IMG/VR virus record: IMGVR_UViG_3300023109_000187
Coordinates: 1 to 20,192 of that record
Source: a virus
DNA: 20,192 nucleotides
Reading direction: 5' to 3' (one strand)
Positions 1-8,467 of this stretch are shown here, one piece after another. The first letter of the stretch is position 1; each line of letters begins with the position of its first letter. A program made the position numbers and the translations under genes. The notes beneath the pieces were generated by a model, which worked only from the letters and a program-made list of their open reading frames with translations, was not told the origin of the DNA and made no database searches.

Positions 1-350
1 GTAGCACCTGGGCCAATAACGTTTTGAGAAGCTCCTGCTGCGTTAGCTGGAATAATAACTGTAGTAGCTGTAGTCTCCACTGGATCGTAAGCTGCGTGTA
101 ATCTACCTTGTTCAGACCATACTACTACGTCTGAAGCCATAGGCATTTCTGCCCCTACCATACGTAAGAATCCAGAGATAGTACGGTTTCCGTATCTTTC
201 TACTTCTTTCTCATATACTTCTGGTAAGAACTGTTGTGTAAAATCCATGTCTGATAAAGACAGGTAGTTGTCGTTAAACAACGTTTGTGTAGGTCGTGGT
301 GTTAAATGCGCCAATGCGCCAGCACTTCCTGTAAATGATCCTAATGCCAT
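1..350 (-). CDS. Probable major capsid protein, N-terminal part (runs off left edge)
   Basis: The minus-strand frame opens with ATG at 350 and stays open for 116 codons to the window edge, so the C-terminal part is missing. The protein begins MALGSFTGSAGALAHLTPRP and continues with a soluble mixed sequence (FLPEVYEKEVERYGNRTISG at about residues 39-58). No catalytic motif is visible. The call rests mainly on position: it directly follows portal and scaffold-like genes, where tailed phages keep the major capsid gene. The leader (351-369) is only A and T, with no Shine-Dalgarno. It could instead be a decoration or other head protein, but the conserved gene order favours the capsid. Confidence 0.72.
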   Translation of the reverse strand, partial: MALGSFTGSAGALAHLTPRPTQTLFNDNYLSLSDMDFTQQFLPEVYEKEVERYGNRTISGFLRMVGAEMPMASDVVVWSEQGRLHAAYDPVETTATTVIIPANAAGASQNVIGPGA

Positions 351-369
351 AATTTTTAATTTTTAAATT

Positions 370-1536
370 TTAATTTCTTGTTTTTACTCCAAACTTAGAA
401 GTTCCACCAGACTTAATTGACTTAAATGACATTCCCGAAGTCGGCTTGACGTTTTCATGAACACCCCTTGGGTCCATATCAATATTCTTCGATTTTTGTA
501 CACTTGCTTTCATAGCATCGGTTTTACCTTGCTCATAAAAGTGATTTGCAATTGCATCTGCATTCATAGCTGTAAATAAAGACTTGTGATATCCCGCGGC
601 GTCGCTCATTTCATTTTTATCGTTCAAGAACTTCTTGACAAAATTATTGATATCGCCTTGAGTGTCTTTAACCTGATCCGCATTTTTAACTCTGTAACGA
701 AATTTCTTTTCACCAACATTGAAATCAAAACCTTTGAAATCATTGGAAAAAAGCTTTTCTGTTTTACTGTTAAATACAGATACCTGGTTTTCAGCTACTT
801 TACTCGCTTCTTCGTTTTCTTTTTTATAACGATTGAAAAAGTCAACCGCTTTTTTTGTTTCTGGGTTTAAATTAGACCCAGCTTTTATTTCTTCGTAATA
901 CCTAGATTTTAATCCATCTAAGTGATTTTTAGCTTTTGCTAGCTCTTCTTTTCTAGCTAACTTTTTTCTTCGAATGTCTCTATCTTCATCAACCTCTTCG
1001 TCGTAAGAAAAATTGTCTTCCATTATAAAATCAATTTCTTCCCTATCTAAATGAGGTTTAGTAGTTTCATAAAATTCTCTTAGTAATTGTGTTTCATTTA
1101 ATGAGGCATAATCGGTGTTAAGCTTTACGTAATCTTGTAAACTTCCTCCGGTCTCATTCATAAACTCAACCACTTTTTGAATATTATCCGGTAATGCAAT
1201 ACCAGCATCCGCTTTAACTATGGCTTGCTCAACTTGTTCGTTAAGTTCTTCAACTTGTTCAGCTACTTCTTCGTTTACTATTTCTTCAAGAACGGGTTGT
1301 TCATCTTGAACGGGCTCTTGTTGTTGTGGTATTTCTTCAACCACTTCTTCGCTAATTGCGGCCGGTTGATCATCATCCACTGCATTTGTTTCTTGCTCTG
1401 GAATGGCATCAGTTTCTGGTTTGTTTAATAATCCTAAGTCAACCTTAATAACCCCGTCGTCAACTGACACAGGTTTAGATTCTTCTACCTTGACTTCCTC
1501 AACGGTAGGTAATTCTTGTTCTAATTCTTCTGACAT
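370..1536 (-). CDS. Probable capsid scaffolding protein
   Basis: 388 residues. The first ~110 are very rich in Glu, Asp and Val (runs such as VVEEIPQQQEPVQDEQPVLE). The middle, ~115-330, is helical and charged (EELAKAKNHLDGLKSRYYEE). The C-terminus is basic and Gly/Ser-rich, ending SIKSGGTSKFGVKTRN. An acidic N-terminal part plus a basic C-terminal tail, encoded between portal and capsid genes, is the usual arrangement for scaffolding proteins, whose basic tail binds the capsid shell. Homology was not recognised, so the function is inferred from composition and position. A fused protease is unlikely because no Ser/His catalytic motif is visible. The leader has no Shine-Dalgarno sequence. Confidence 0.65.
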   Translation of the reverse strand: MSEELEQELPTVEEVKVEESKPVSVDDGVIKVDLGLLNKPETDAIPEQETNAVDDDQPAAISEEVVEEIPQQQEPVQDEQPVLEEIVNEEVAEQVEELNEQVEQAIVKADAGIALPDNIQKVVEFMNETGGSLQDYVKLNTDYASLNETQLLREFYETTKPHLDREEIDFIMEDNFSYDEEVDEDRDIRRKKLARKEELAKAKNHLDGLKSRYYEEIKAGSNLNPETKKAVDFFNRYKKENEEASKVAENQVSVFNSKTEKLFSNDFKGFDFNVGEKKFRYRVKNADQVKDTQGDINNFVKKFLNDKNEMSDAAGYHKSLFTAMNADAIANHFYEQGKTDAMKASVQKSKNIDMDPRGVHENVKPTSGMSFKSIKSGGTSKFGVKTRN

Positions 1537-1568
1537 GATAAAATATTATATAATTGTTACTATTATTA

Positions 1569-4001
1569 TTACCTAGGGTCTGACGAACCTAAGTTAAATC
1601 CACCGCCCATTGTATCGAACCCACTTGACTCGAAGTCTTGTGCTGGCAAATTGTTTTGTCTTTGTTGTATTAATTCACTTTGTTGTGTAGCTTGTAATTT
1701 AGTTCTGTCGTCTTTTCTATCTTCTTTGTCTACTATCTCAGACTTACGACCTTGAACCTCTAAACCTTTAAGCTGTAAATTCATTTCAAATTCTAATTGC
1801 ATTAGCTCTTTCTTTAAAGTAGCTTCTTGCATTAGTTTTTGTGTATCAATTTGAGCTTGAGCGTTTGCTAACTCTATTTTTTGTTGTATTAAAGCCTGAC
1901 CCTTTTGAACCTCTGCTTGAGCTGCTACTTGCTGTGCTTGTGCATTAGCTTGGGCTTGAGCTTGTATATTTTGTTGTTGTATTTCTTGGTCTTTCTTCTG
2001 TTTGTCTATTCTTCTTATTTTTAATAATTGATTAGCCAACTTAAGATTTTTAATTTCTCTAAGATCAATAGCATCTGATAAATCAATTAATCCACTTTGT
2101 ACAGCTGCTTGTATATTGTTTTCTAACACAGCTCTTTCTTCTTCGTCTGGTTGCAACTCAATAAATATACCAAAATCATAAAGATACAAATCTTTCATTT
2201 CTTCTAATACAGCTACATTTTGATTACCTATTTTATGGATAAAAGCTTCTCTTGTTGGAGAATATTCTAATATATCTGAAATTCTTAATGATAAACCTTC
2301 GCATAAGTCCGATGTTAAAAACAAACTTCCATCTAATATATGTCTTGTTGCTACATTTGAATTTGCTGCTGCCATTTTTTGTACGCCAACTAATGCTCTA
2401 GAATCAGGAGTACTTCCATCTCTAGCTTCATTCAATCCGGTTACGTCACGGATCATTTGCATGTAATAATTGTAATTGCCAATTAGTGATTGCATTTTAC
2501 CGCCTCCAGCTCCTGTAGTTATTTCTTGAATAGGAACTTTACCAGGATTCATATCACCATCTTGAGTAAACGATCTACCAATTACAGAACCTGTTTGAAA
2601 AAACATATTAAGTGCTTCTTGCGGATTGTAATTTGTACCGTTACCTAAATCAACTTCAGCCAAGCCGTCTGCATCAAGATAAACTCCGTCCGGAACCATT
2701 CTTGACATTACTTGCTGTAATTTTAAATGAGTTAATTGAATCATATCCGCAAATCCCGTTATACGACTTACTATAGATTCTATTCTACCTCGATACATTC
2801 TAGGAGCAACCATGCTATAATTCATTTTGACTTTAGAGTAGTCACTCTTTGGTCTAATCATATTCTTAGCCAGTTCCCATTTAAGCATTCTTCCGCCAAC
2901 AATTTTTACCCCCTCATATAATACTTCAAGAGACTTAGATAGCTTTTCAATACCATACTCTTCATATAATTCAGGTGGTGGATTGAATTGATCATCTTTA
3001 GGTATTATTTTTGCAGCTCCTGTCGCAGTTTCTTTTACTTTATAAACCTCATTAGTAAATGTTTTGTAATTAAAATACATTACTTGTACTGTATTAGAAT
3101 CATCTTGATTAACATTACTAATAGATCTATTGTAAAAACCGTTGTTACTAACCGACTGCCCGGCAATATCTTTTAATTCCTCATTGGTAAGCCAAGGGAA
3201 TTCTTTTTTAAGTTCATTTAAGTGTACTGATCTTACTTCTCCTACATAATATATATCATCAAAGTAAGGTGAATCTGTATATGACCAAACTAAATTAACA
3301 GGGTCCACATATTCTACTTTAGCACCTTCTGATTTTGTAAAAACATTTTTTACAGCACCAATACCTATAGTGGTTAAATCATAATTACAACGTCTTTTTA
3401 TTAAGTCATAATTATTACCATCTAATAAGACTTTGATTGCTTGCTCTTCTGCAATCTCAACTTGTTGTTTATAAGTAAGTTGCATATGAAGATCTAACTC
3501 TTCTTTATTTTTAGGTAATGTTTCAGGATCATTTTCAAATAAGTTAACACCAAACTCAGCAGAAGCAAATTCATTAAGCTCTTTAGTTTGCATGTCTCTT
3601 ATTAAAGACTCCATGTATCTTGTACGTTTATCCACTCCATAAGGATCCTGTGAATAAGCTCTTATATCAAATAGTCTATCAGAAATACCGTTAACTACTA
3701 TATCTACAAATTTAGGTATAATAGGCACAGGTTTCCAATCCAAATTCAAATAAGATAAATCACCGTTTATAGATAACTCATCTTTATATTTTTGTATAGG
3801 CTGTTCGCCTCTAGCGTATAATCTTAAATTGTGAAAAGTAACTTGGTTGCTTTGAAACCTACTGCTATTACCTCCATTGGTATTATTGAACCACTCACTT
3901 TCTATAGCTCTACCTACAGTAGTACCATAATCCATGGACATCTTCTCCGCATCGCTAGCTACTTGGCTTGGAAAATAACTTGTTATAACTGACTCAGCCA
4001 T
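1569..4001 (-). CDS. Portal protein, crAss-like type
   Basis: 810 residues. The portal forms the dodecameric ring at one capsid vertex through which DNA enters and leaves. The N-terminal third carries blocks that I recognise from portals of crAss-like and related marine Bacteroidota phages: LRLYARGEQPIQKYKDELSI (~60-80), then LNLDWKPVPIIPKFVDIVVN (~86-106). The central part (~380-560) has the arginine-rich and Asn-rich stretches expected of the stem and clip. The C-terminus, ~660-785, is an unusually long Gln/Ala-rich helix (QAQAQANAQAQQVAAQAEVQ), probably a coiled-coil barrel like that of P22-type portals, and it ends in a Gly-rich tail. It lies 4 bases after the terminase stop, and an A-rich leader AGAAAAATAAAAAT precedes its ATG. 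Confidence 0.9.
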   Translation of the reverse strand: MAESVITSYFPSQVASDAEKMSMDYGTTVGRAIESEWFNNTNGGNSSRFQSNQVTFHNLRLYARGEQPIQKYKDELSINGDLSYLNLDWKPVPIIPKFVDIVVNGISDRLFDIRAYSQDPYGVDKRTRYMESLIRDMQTKELNEFASAEFGVNLFENDPETLPKNKEELDLHMQLTYKQQVEIAEEQAIKVLLDGNNYDLIKRRCNYDLTTIGIGAVKNVFTKSEGAKVEYVDPVNLVWSYTDSPYFDDIYYVGEVRSVHLNELKKEFPWLTNEELKDIAGQSVSNNGFYNRSISNVNQDDSNTVQVMYFNYKTFTNEVYKVKETATGAAKIIPKDDQFNPPPELYEEYGIEKLSKSLEVLYEGVKIVGGRMLKWELAKNMIRPKSDYSKVKMNYSMVAPRMYRGRIESIVSRITGFADMIQLTHLKLQQVMSRMVPDGVYLDADGLAEVDLGNGTNYNPQEALNMFFQTGSVIGRSFTQDGDMNPGKVPIQEITTGAGGGKMQSLIGNYNYYMQMIRDVTGLNEARDGSTPDSRALVGVQKMAAANSNVATRHILDGSLFLTSDLCEGLSLRISDILEYSPTREAFIHKIGNQNVAVLEEMKDLYLYDFGIFIELQPDEEERAVLENNIQAAVQSGLIDLSDAIDLREIKNLKLANQLLKIRRIDKQKKDQEIQQQNIQAQAQANAQAQQVAAQAEVQKGQALIQQKIELANAQAQIDTQKLMQEATLKKELMQLEFEMNLQLKGLEVQGRKSEIVDKEDRKDDRTKLQATQQSELIQQRQNNLPAQDFESSGFDTMGGGFNLGSSDPR

Positions 4002-4005
4002 ATTT

Positions 4006-6219
4006 TTATTTTTCTATTAATTTTGATAAACCACCTTGGTTGGTGTATTTAGCTATTTTTAAACTTATTATTTCTTTTTGTACTTGAGGTCTGGGATAAT
4101 ATAAATGTCTATTACAAGCCATTATAGCTAAGCCAGAACTTATGGCCGCATCAAACTTTGTTCTTTTATTTATATCAAAACCAGCCCAATCATTTAAAGT
4201 AGTATTAAAATACATTGCACCGTACTGACCATCTTCACGTAAACCTACGTGTTTGTCTATATATGTTTCGATAGCTGCCGCGTGTGCTTGTTTTATATCT
4301 TCACTAGAGTTAGGCATTCCACCAATTTCTCTTTCAGTTACAGATAATTTGTTCCACACTTTGTCAGGTCTATTCATTGAATACCCTCTGTATCCTCTTC
4401 TTTTAAAATAATACAATAATCTAGGTTTATTGTTTTCACATAATAAAGGCATTCCATAAAATATACAAGCCATTAATACATCTTCAAAAAATATCTCTGC
4501 GGTTTGCGGTCTAGCTATATATTCTAAAAAGAACGTATTAGCGGGAGCATCTTCTAAACTGAATTTTGTTAAACCATGTAAAGCCCCTTTAGATCCGTGT
4601 CCGTCTGTTGTTCCTGATATATCATAACTATCACAGCCAAAGGCTCCCATATGTTCGTTACCTGGAGCTTTTAACCCTTTATTAATAACTTGCTTGTTTT
4701 GTAAATGTCCACCAGGAACCCAAGATACTAAAAATCTTCCAGATGGATTAGGTGAAAATTTAACCGTAGAATCTTTTATTCCATTTACCCATTGAAAGCT
4801 GCCTCTTGTTAATACATTTGTATTACCTAAATCCTCGTTGTAATCTATTTGTTCGTATATTTTAACTAAATTAAATATACTATTTTTTGTTTCATCTCTA
4901 AAAGCGTGCTCCTCTGTTCTCGGGAACTGTCTATAGAATTCATTTAAAGCGTCTTGATCAGACTTTAAACCTTCAGCTTCATTATTCCAGTGCTCGATAA
5001 CTCCAACGTCTATAACGTCTCCATATGGACCTATAACGTGCCCTTCCGGCGTGTTAAATACAGGATGCCCATACTCATCAATAAATCCTTCGTAATTCCA
5101 TTCCATCGGAATGAATAAAGAATATAAACCAGAAGCTGTTTGTCCGTTTCTATTTCTTTTTGTAACATCAGAGTTACTATATAATTTCTTAAAATTATCT
5201 CCTCCTTTATCTAAAGCGTTCGATGTACTACCCATCATACACTTACCTATAATTCTAGAACCTAGCCTTAAACACGTTTTTGTAACTCGCCAGTTATTTA
5301 ATATATTGTTTGGTCTTTCCCATTTACCACTTTCATCATGAACTAGTAATCTTAGTTTTTCTCCATCGTAGGCGTTGTCACCGGTGTTTTTCCAGTCGAC
5401 GGTGGTGTCGAGCCCATCCAGCGTCTCATTTTTGGAGGCTTTGGTAATGGATTTTCTGGTAAGTTTGGACGCGGGGACACGATAGGCAAGTTCCGTTTTC
5501 GGCCTGTCCATACCGTCTTGTATTGGTTTGAAGAAGAAGGGATAGTTAACAGAAATGGGTACAACCTTATCTGTGAACATTTTCTTAGCATCGGCTCCAG
5601 ATTTGGACAATATCCCAAAGCGTGAGTCCGACGATATTGTAGCCATGTTAACCGTTTCCCCAGACGCCATGAATGAAAAGCCAGAACGTCTGTTTTTGAG
5701 ATATGACATTCCATAACATCTGTTGTCAGCTTTACAAGCTTCCCAGAATATGTAGAATAATCTGTTTGACTCCCTAAAGTCTGGCTGCCCAACATCAATC
5801 TTGGACCACTGCAAGTACATAAAATGAGTACCAGTAATGTAAGTAGCCAAGCCCTTATTATTGAACCAATGGCCGTTTTCCCTTTTATTAAATTGTTCAT
5901 CTATATAGCTTTCCCATTTTAGTTTAAATGACTCTGGATAATCCCTCCAATCAAATATGCTTTCAATTGATTTTAATTCTTTAGGGTATTCTTCAGGAGT
6001 CCATTTTTTATTTGTTTTATCTACACCAGGCGGAACTTTTGGCAAAGCTATCTTTAAATTTTGTATATCGTATATTTCACCAATTTGCCCAGTCTTGCTT
6101 ATAACAACAATGTCGTGTTCTTTGTTATATCCATATTCCCACTTTTTAGCTTTATTAAGCCTTGATATTGTGGTAAGCTTTACTGGCGTTATAATCTTAT
6201 ATAATGTTTGTTCGTACAT
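4006..6219 (-). CDS. terL: Terminase large subunit (ATPase and nuclease)
   Basis: 737 residues. This is the motor that pumps DNA into the prohead and cuts the concatemer. A Walker A-like segment KNRRSGFSFMASGE lies at 175-188; it deviates from the classical GxxxxGK[ST] form, as in crAss-like terminases. Walker B is LLVHDE at 291-296, with E296 as the likely catalytic Glu, and a coupling motif MMGSTSNA is at 328-335. The C-terminal RNase H-like nuclease has candidate acids D530/D533 (FGCDSYDISGT), E595 (LLCENN) and D690 (KFDAAISSGLA), matching the D-E-D pattern of T4 gp17. The start ATG shares one base with the upstream stop (TAATG). About 5365-5885, covering the Walker A region, is much GC-richer and uses C/G-ending codons, unlike the rest of the gene. 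Confidence 0.95.
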   Translation of the reverse strand: MYEQTLYKIITPVKLTTISRLNKAKKWEYGYNKEHDIVVISKTGQIGEIYDIQNLKIALPKVPPGVDKTNKKWTPEEYPKELKSIESIFDWRDYPESFKLKWESYIDEQFNKRENGHWFNNKGLATYITGTHFMYLQWSKIDVGQPDFRESNRLFYIFWEACKADNRCYGMSYLKNRRSGFSFMASGETVNMATISSDSRFGILSKSGADAKKMFTDKVVPISVNYPFFFKPIQDGMDRPKTELAYRVPASKLTRKSITKASKNETLDGLDTTVDWKNTGDNAYDGEKLRLLVHDESGKWERPNNILNNWRVTKTCLRLGSRIIGKCMMGSTSNALDKGGDNFKKLYSNSDVTKRNRNGQTASGLYSLFIPMEWNYEGFIDEYGHPVFNTPEGHVIGPYGDVIDVGVIEHWNNEAEGLKSDQDALNEFYRQFPRTEEHAFRDETKNSIFNLVKIYEQIDYNEDLGNTNVLTRGSFQWVNGIKDSTVKFSPNPSGRFLVSWVPGGHLQNKQVINKGLKAPGNEHMGAFGCDSYDISGTTDGHGSKGALHGLTKFSLEDAPANTFFLEYIARPQTAEIFFEDVLMACIFYGMPLLCENNKPRLLYYFKRRGYRGYSMNRPDKVWNKLSVTEREIGGMPNSSEDIKQAHAAAIETYIDKHVGLREDGQYGAMYFNTTLNDWAGFDINKRTKFDAAISSGLAIMACNRHLYYPRPQVQKEIISLKIAKYTNQGGLSKLIEK

Positions 6220-6494
6220 TACTTAGATCTTTTTTCAGCAAATCCTTTAAAAGATTTTTCTTCTTTTACTTCTGCTGGTTTTTCGTCAATAATATCTTGT
6301 TCAAGTTGTATTCTTGTAAGGATTTCAAAAGCATCAAATATTGCTAGTTTTTTAGTAGCTGCTGCGTTTTTTAATCTATCAGCAGTTATGTCGTCTCCGG
6401 AATCAACAATAGCTTCTTTGGCTACTTTAATTAATTCCTCAACTGCTTTATGCCCAGCTTGGATTATACTCTTCTTCGTTTCCTTGATATTCAT
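6219..6494 (-). CDS. Small helical protein, candidate small terminase subunit
   Basis: 91 residues, mostly amphipathic helix: KAVEELIKVAKEAIVDSGDD (~16-35), then ITADRLKNAAATKKLAIFDA (~36-55) and FEILTRIQLEQDI. The acid-rich linker and basic end (SFKGFAEKRSK) are low in structure. It sits directly upstream of the large terminase with a TAATG junction, the usual place for the small terminase subunit that recognises the packaging site. Similar small proteins occur at this position in related marine phages as I recall, but I see no clear helix-turn-helix, so the role is inferred. Its ATG at 6494 lies inside the previous gene (47-base overlap). No later Met exists, so the overlap is probably real. 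Confidence 0.55.
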   Translation of the reverse strand: MNIKETKKSIIQAGHKAVEELIKVAKEAIVDSGDDITADRLKNAAATKKLAIFDAFEILTRIQLEQDIIDEKPAEVKEEKSFKGFAEKRSK

Positions 6495-7038
6495 ATTTAA
6501 TTGTGATTGAATTTGTGGGTACTCTATAAATTCTATCGTTACCGATTAAAAATTCATATTCTGCCCCAGGCCTAAACCCGACTAGATCTCCGTCTTTTAA
6601 TCCTTTTAGTTCAGGATCTTTGAAGTATAAAACACCAACACCTTCTTTCTCTTTATCTAATGAAAATGATTTTGTTTCTTTTATAGGTTTTACGAAATTA
6701 AATCCCTTACAGCTTTGCCAGTTGCTTTTTCTTTTGTAAGCATAAACCTGATCTTCAGTTGCAAAGTATATATTATCTTTATAGTAAGATCTACTATTTT
6801 TTTCGTCACCTCTAATGTCTCTAAAACGTCTAAATACATTGTGATGCACTATTACTTGATCACCTTCTTTTATATCAGTATCTGATAATTTAGGTACGGA
6901 TATAACCTTAGCTATTCTATTTGAATAATTATGATTTTGTAATTCTGTATTTAACAATAATTCATTGCCTTCAATATTCTTTACATTGTTATATCTTTCA
7001 CCTATAGGCTCTATGATAAAATTAATTAATGACTTCAT
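6448..7038 (-). CDS. Tandem GroES-like (Cpn10-fold) protein
   Basis: 196 residues that appear to hold two GroES-type beta-barrels. Copy 1 (~1-105) has NFIIEPIGERY, a variable loop, then RIAKVISVP, IKEGDQVIVHHNVFR and finally YFATEDQVYAYK. Copy 2 (~112-184) has FNFVKPIKETK, GVGVLYFKDPELKGLKDGDLVGF and then GNDRIYRVPTNSITIKYE. The order matches GroES: RVIVK-like first strand, loop, G-E-V-L-A-V-G strand, V-G-D-I-V-I-F, and a final VLIMSESDILAIVE-like strand pair. Related proteins are common in marine Bacteroidota phages, from memory. Possible jobs are a co-chaperonin for capsid folding or a structural protein reusing the fold. It is translationally coupled (TAATG) to the gene before it and lies just before the packaging genes. 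The fold assignment is by eye. Confidence 0.6.
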   Translation of the reverse strand: MKSLINFIIEPIGERYNNVKNIEGNELLLNTELQNHNYSNRIAKVISVPKLSDTDIKEGDQVIVHHNVFRRFRDIRGDEKNSRSYYKDNIYFATEDQVYAYKRKSNWQSCKGFNFVKPIKETKSFSLDKEKEGVGVLYFKDPELKGLKDGDLVGFRPGAEYEFLIGNDRIYRVPTNSITIKYEYQGNEEEYNPSWA

Positions 7039-7259
7039 TAATATTGCAAATCATATTCTACTGCAATTGCCATATTTTTATTAAAATCTTTCCATGGCAT
7101 TATCTCGTTATTCTTTTCTATATATATTGAATACTTAGTATCTTCTTCAATTATATTTTTTATGGTATGACCACCATACACTTCCTGTCCAACAGAGTAG
7201 TGCATGGCATCATTTTTGTAGTCTTTACCAATACTTATCTTTCTAACTATCTGACTCAT
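7038..7259 (-). CDS. Small conserved-looking phage protein, unknown function
   Basis: About 73 residues from the ATG at 7259 (MSQIVRKISIGKDYKNDAMH...), rich in beta-type residues: VGQEVYGGHTIKNII and YSIYIEKNNEI. In-frame Met codons at 7277 and 7304 would give up to 88 residues, but the extra residues (MVKFLLISKMEKSKK) overlap deeper into the previous gene and look unlike a protein start. With 7259 the overlap with the upstream coiled-coil gene is 17 bases. No motif identifies a function. It is packed between the coiled-coil protein and the tandem GroES-like protein, so it may take part in the same assembly step. Confidence 0.7.
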   Translation of the reverse strand: MSQIVRKISIGKDYKNDAMHYSVGQEVYGGHTIKNIIEEDTKYSIYIEKNNEIMPWKDFNKNMAIAVEYDLQY

Positions 7260-7479
7260 TTTCTTTGATTTCTCCATTTTGGATATCAATAGAAACTTGA
7301 CCATAAGTTTCTTCTAGCTTTTTTTGTGTTTCACCTAAAGCTAATTTTGCTGCTCCACCTAATAAAATAAGTTCGTGCTTTTGCAATTCTAAACCACCAA
7401 TTTGCATTTGCACTTCATTGATTTTACCAATTACTTCTTGTAATTCTTTTAATTCTACTTCTGATAACTTTTTTGACAT
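7243..7479 (-). CDS. Small coiled-coil protein, prefoldin-like in shape
   Basis: 78 residues. Residues ~4-66 are strongly heptad-like (LSEVELKELQEVIGKINEVQ, then GLELQKHELILLGG), followed by a second helix, LALGETQKKLEETYG. A short strand-like end, QVSIDIQNGEI, closes the protein. Two helices joined by a short turn recall the prefoldin beta subunit, a chaperone that hands chains to chaperonins, but this is only a resemblance in shape. An alternative is a structural coiled coil that bridges head or tail parts. The leader in 7480-7537 is A/T-rich with no Shine-Dalgarno. Confidence 0.65.
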   Translation of the reverse strand: MSKKLSEVELKELQEVIGKINEVQMQIGGLELQKHELILLGGAAKLALGETQKKLEETYGQVSIDIQNGEIKENESDS

Positions 7480-7537
7480 TTTTATTAAATTTAATTGTTT
7501 ATATTATAAGTATATAGTTACTTGTTTTAGCTAATTC
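7480..7537. other. Short intergenic gap before the small-terminase block
   Basis: 58 bases, the second-longest gap in the window. It is almost all A and T on the transcribed strand, with TATAATATAA close to the middle. I could not find a match to the Bacteroidota -7 element TAnnTTTG in the coding orientation, nor a convincing hairpin, so it is not called as a promoter or terminator. Confidence 0.4.
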
Positions 7538-8062
7538 TTAATGACATGCAATCATCAGAGTCGCTGGGTTAGCACTTTCTACTAACACATAATCAACGAT
7601 TACTGGCAAGTATGTTCCTGCTTGTACTCCTTGAAAAGATACTGCTTGAGAAGCTAAAGGTGTGTTATCAACTCCTGTAACTGTAATCACAGCCATAGAA
7701 GTACCTCCTGATATTCTAAGTGTTTGACCAACAACATAACCACTACCTGTGTTATTTAATACAGCGGTAACAATTGCGCCATTGCCATCTACTGTAATAT
7801 CTACAGTTAAACCCGTTGCGTCGGTGCCATCATCATTTAATGTTGCTACTGCTGCTCCTGTAGTATAACCTGCTCCAGGTGATGTTATTGTAAAACTTTC
7901 TACAACACCACCAAGTGTGCTTGATAATATTGCTTTTACCGTTCCAGTACCGCCAACCCATAAAGAAGCTTTGTTAAGATTTGTCGATGCGTCTATTGTA
8001 TTGCTCGGTGCTACTACCTTGCCAAACTCTATAAAGTCTGGCTGATTTAAAAATTGTCCCAT
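7538..8062 (-). CDS. Beta-rich virion protein (decoration or tail surface type)
   Basis: 174 residues with no Lys-rich or membrane segments, dominated by Gly, Ala, Thr and Val. Two related units carry a G-x-G-Y motif: SPGAGYTTGAAVATL (~61-75) and NTGSGYVVGQTLRIS (~103-117). This GxGY(T) pattern is frequent in phage structural proteins and suggests short beta-solenoid or sandwich repeats. The end, GTYLPVIVDYVLVESANPAT, resembles a segment common in small trimeric phage surface proteins, from memory. It follows the holin-like gene by 9 bases. It is probably a virion surface or tail component; the exact site is unknown. Confidence 0.6.
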   Translation of the reverse strand: MGQFLNQPDFIEFGKVVAPSNTIDASTNLNKASLWVGGTGTVKAILSSTLGGVVESFTITSPGAGYTTGAAVATLNDDGTDATGLTVDITVDGNGAIVTAVLNNTGSGYVVGQTLRISGGTSMAVITVTGVDNTPLASQAVSFQGVQAGTYLPVIVDYVLVESANPATLMIACH

Positions 8063-8071
8063 TATTTTTGT

Positions 8072-8467
8072 TTATTTTTTATTTATTTTTGTTGCTTTTT
8101 CCCAAGTTCTTCCTACAAAATAAGCTCCGTAAACAGTAACTAATAGTGTTTGAAATATAGGTATATACTCTTTTGCTATTTGAAATTCTCCAATGTTTCC
8201 ATCTGTGAACGCTAAAGCTGTAAATATAACCGTTATATATATAAGTATTAAAGGCCGAATATTTTTTGATAAGTAACTATCACTCGCCATGTCTGACTTC
8301 CAACGATCAGTAACTTGTATTTGAGCATTGTTATCTGCCTGCTCTAATATTTCTTGAACCTGCTTTTTAATAATAAGCTTTTCTTCTTCGGTAGTAGTTA
8401 GCTTGTCAATAGCGTTGCCTATCTCTTTAACAACGCTACCCGTGAGCCATTGAAATAACTTTTTCAT
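8072..8467 (-). CDS. Holin-like membrane protein
   Basis: 131 residues. A soluble N-terminal helical part (~1-65) is followed by two hydrophobic segments, ~71-88 (RPLILIYITVIFTALAFT) and ~102-119 (IPIFQTLLVTVYGAYFVG), and a basic tail. The arrangement DMASDSYLSKNIRPLILIY plus YFVGRTWEK matches the 3TM-type holin family found in phages and gene transfer agents, from memory. A holin makes the membrane lesion that ends infection. I see no peptidoglycan hydrolase beside it, so the lysis enzyme, if present, is outside the window or unrecognised. It starts one base after the stop of the basic 351-residue protein. Confidence 0.65.
   Translation of the reverse strand: MKKLFQWLTGSVVKEIGNAIDKLTTTEEEKLIIKKQVQEILEQADNNAQIQVTDRWKSDMASDSYLSKNIRPLILIYITVIFTALAFTDGNIGEFQIAKEYIPIFQTLLVTVYGAYFVGRTWEKATKINKK

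Noticed and set aside
1225-1428. Plus-strand frame coding a Phe/Leu-rich, membrane-like peptide
   Set aside because: It is the reverse complement of the Glu/Val/Gln-rich part of the scaffold gene, which produces Phe/Leu-rich shadows.
5352-5900. Long minus-strand frame of 182 codons inside the terminase gene
   Set aside because: It lies in another frame of the terminase, coincides with the GC-rich block where stops are rarer, and its product is not protein-like compared with the intact terminase.
7480-7537. Possible promoter with TATAATATAA
   Set aside because: The region is uniformly A/T-rich, and no Bacteroidota -7/-33 pair could be placed.
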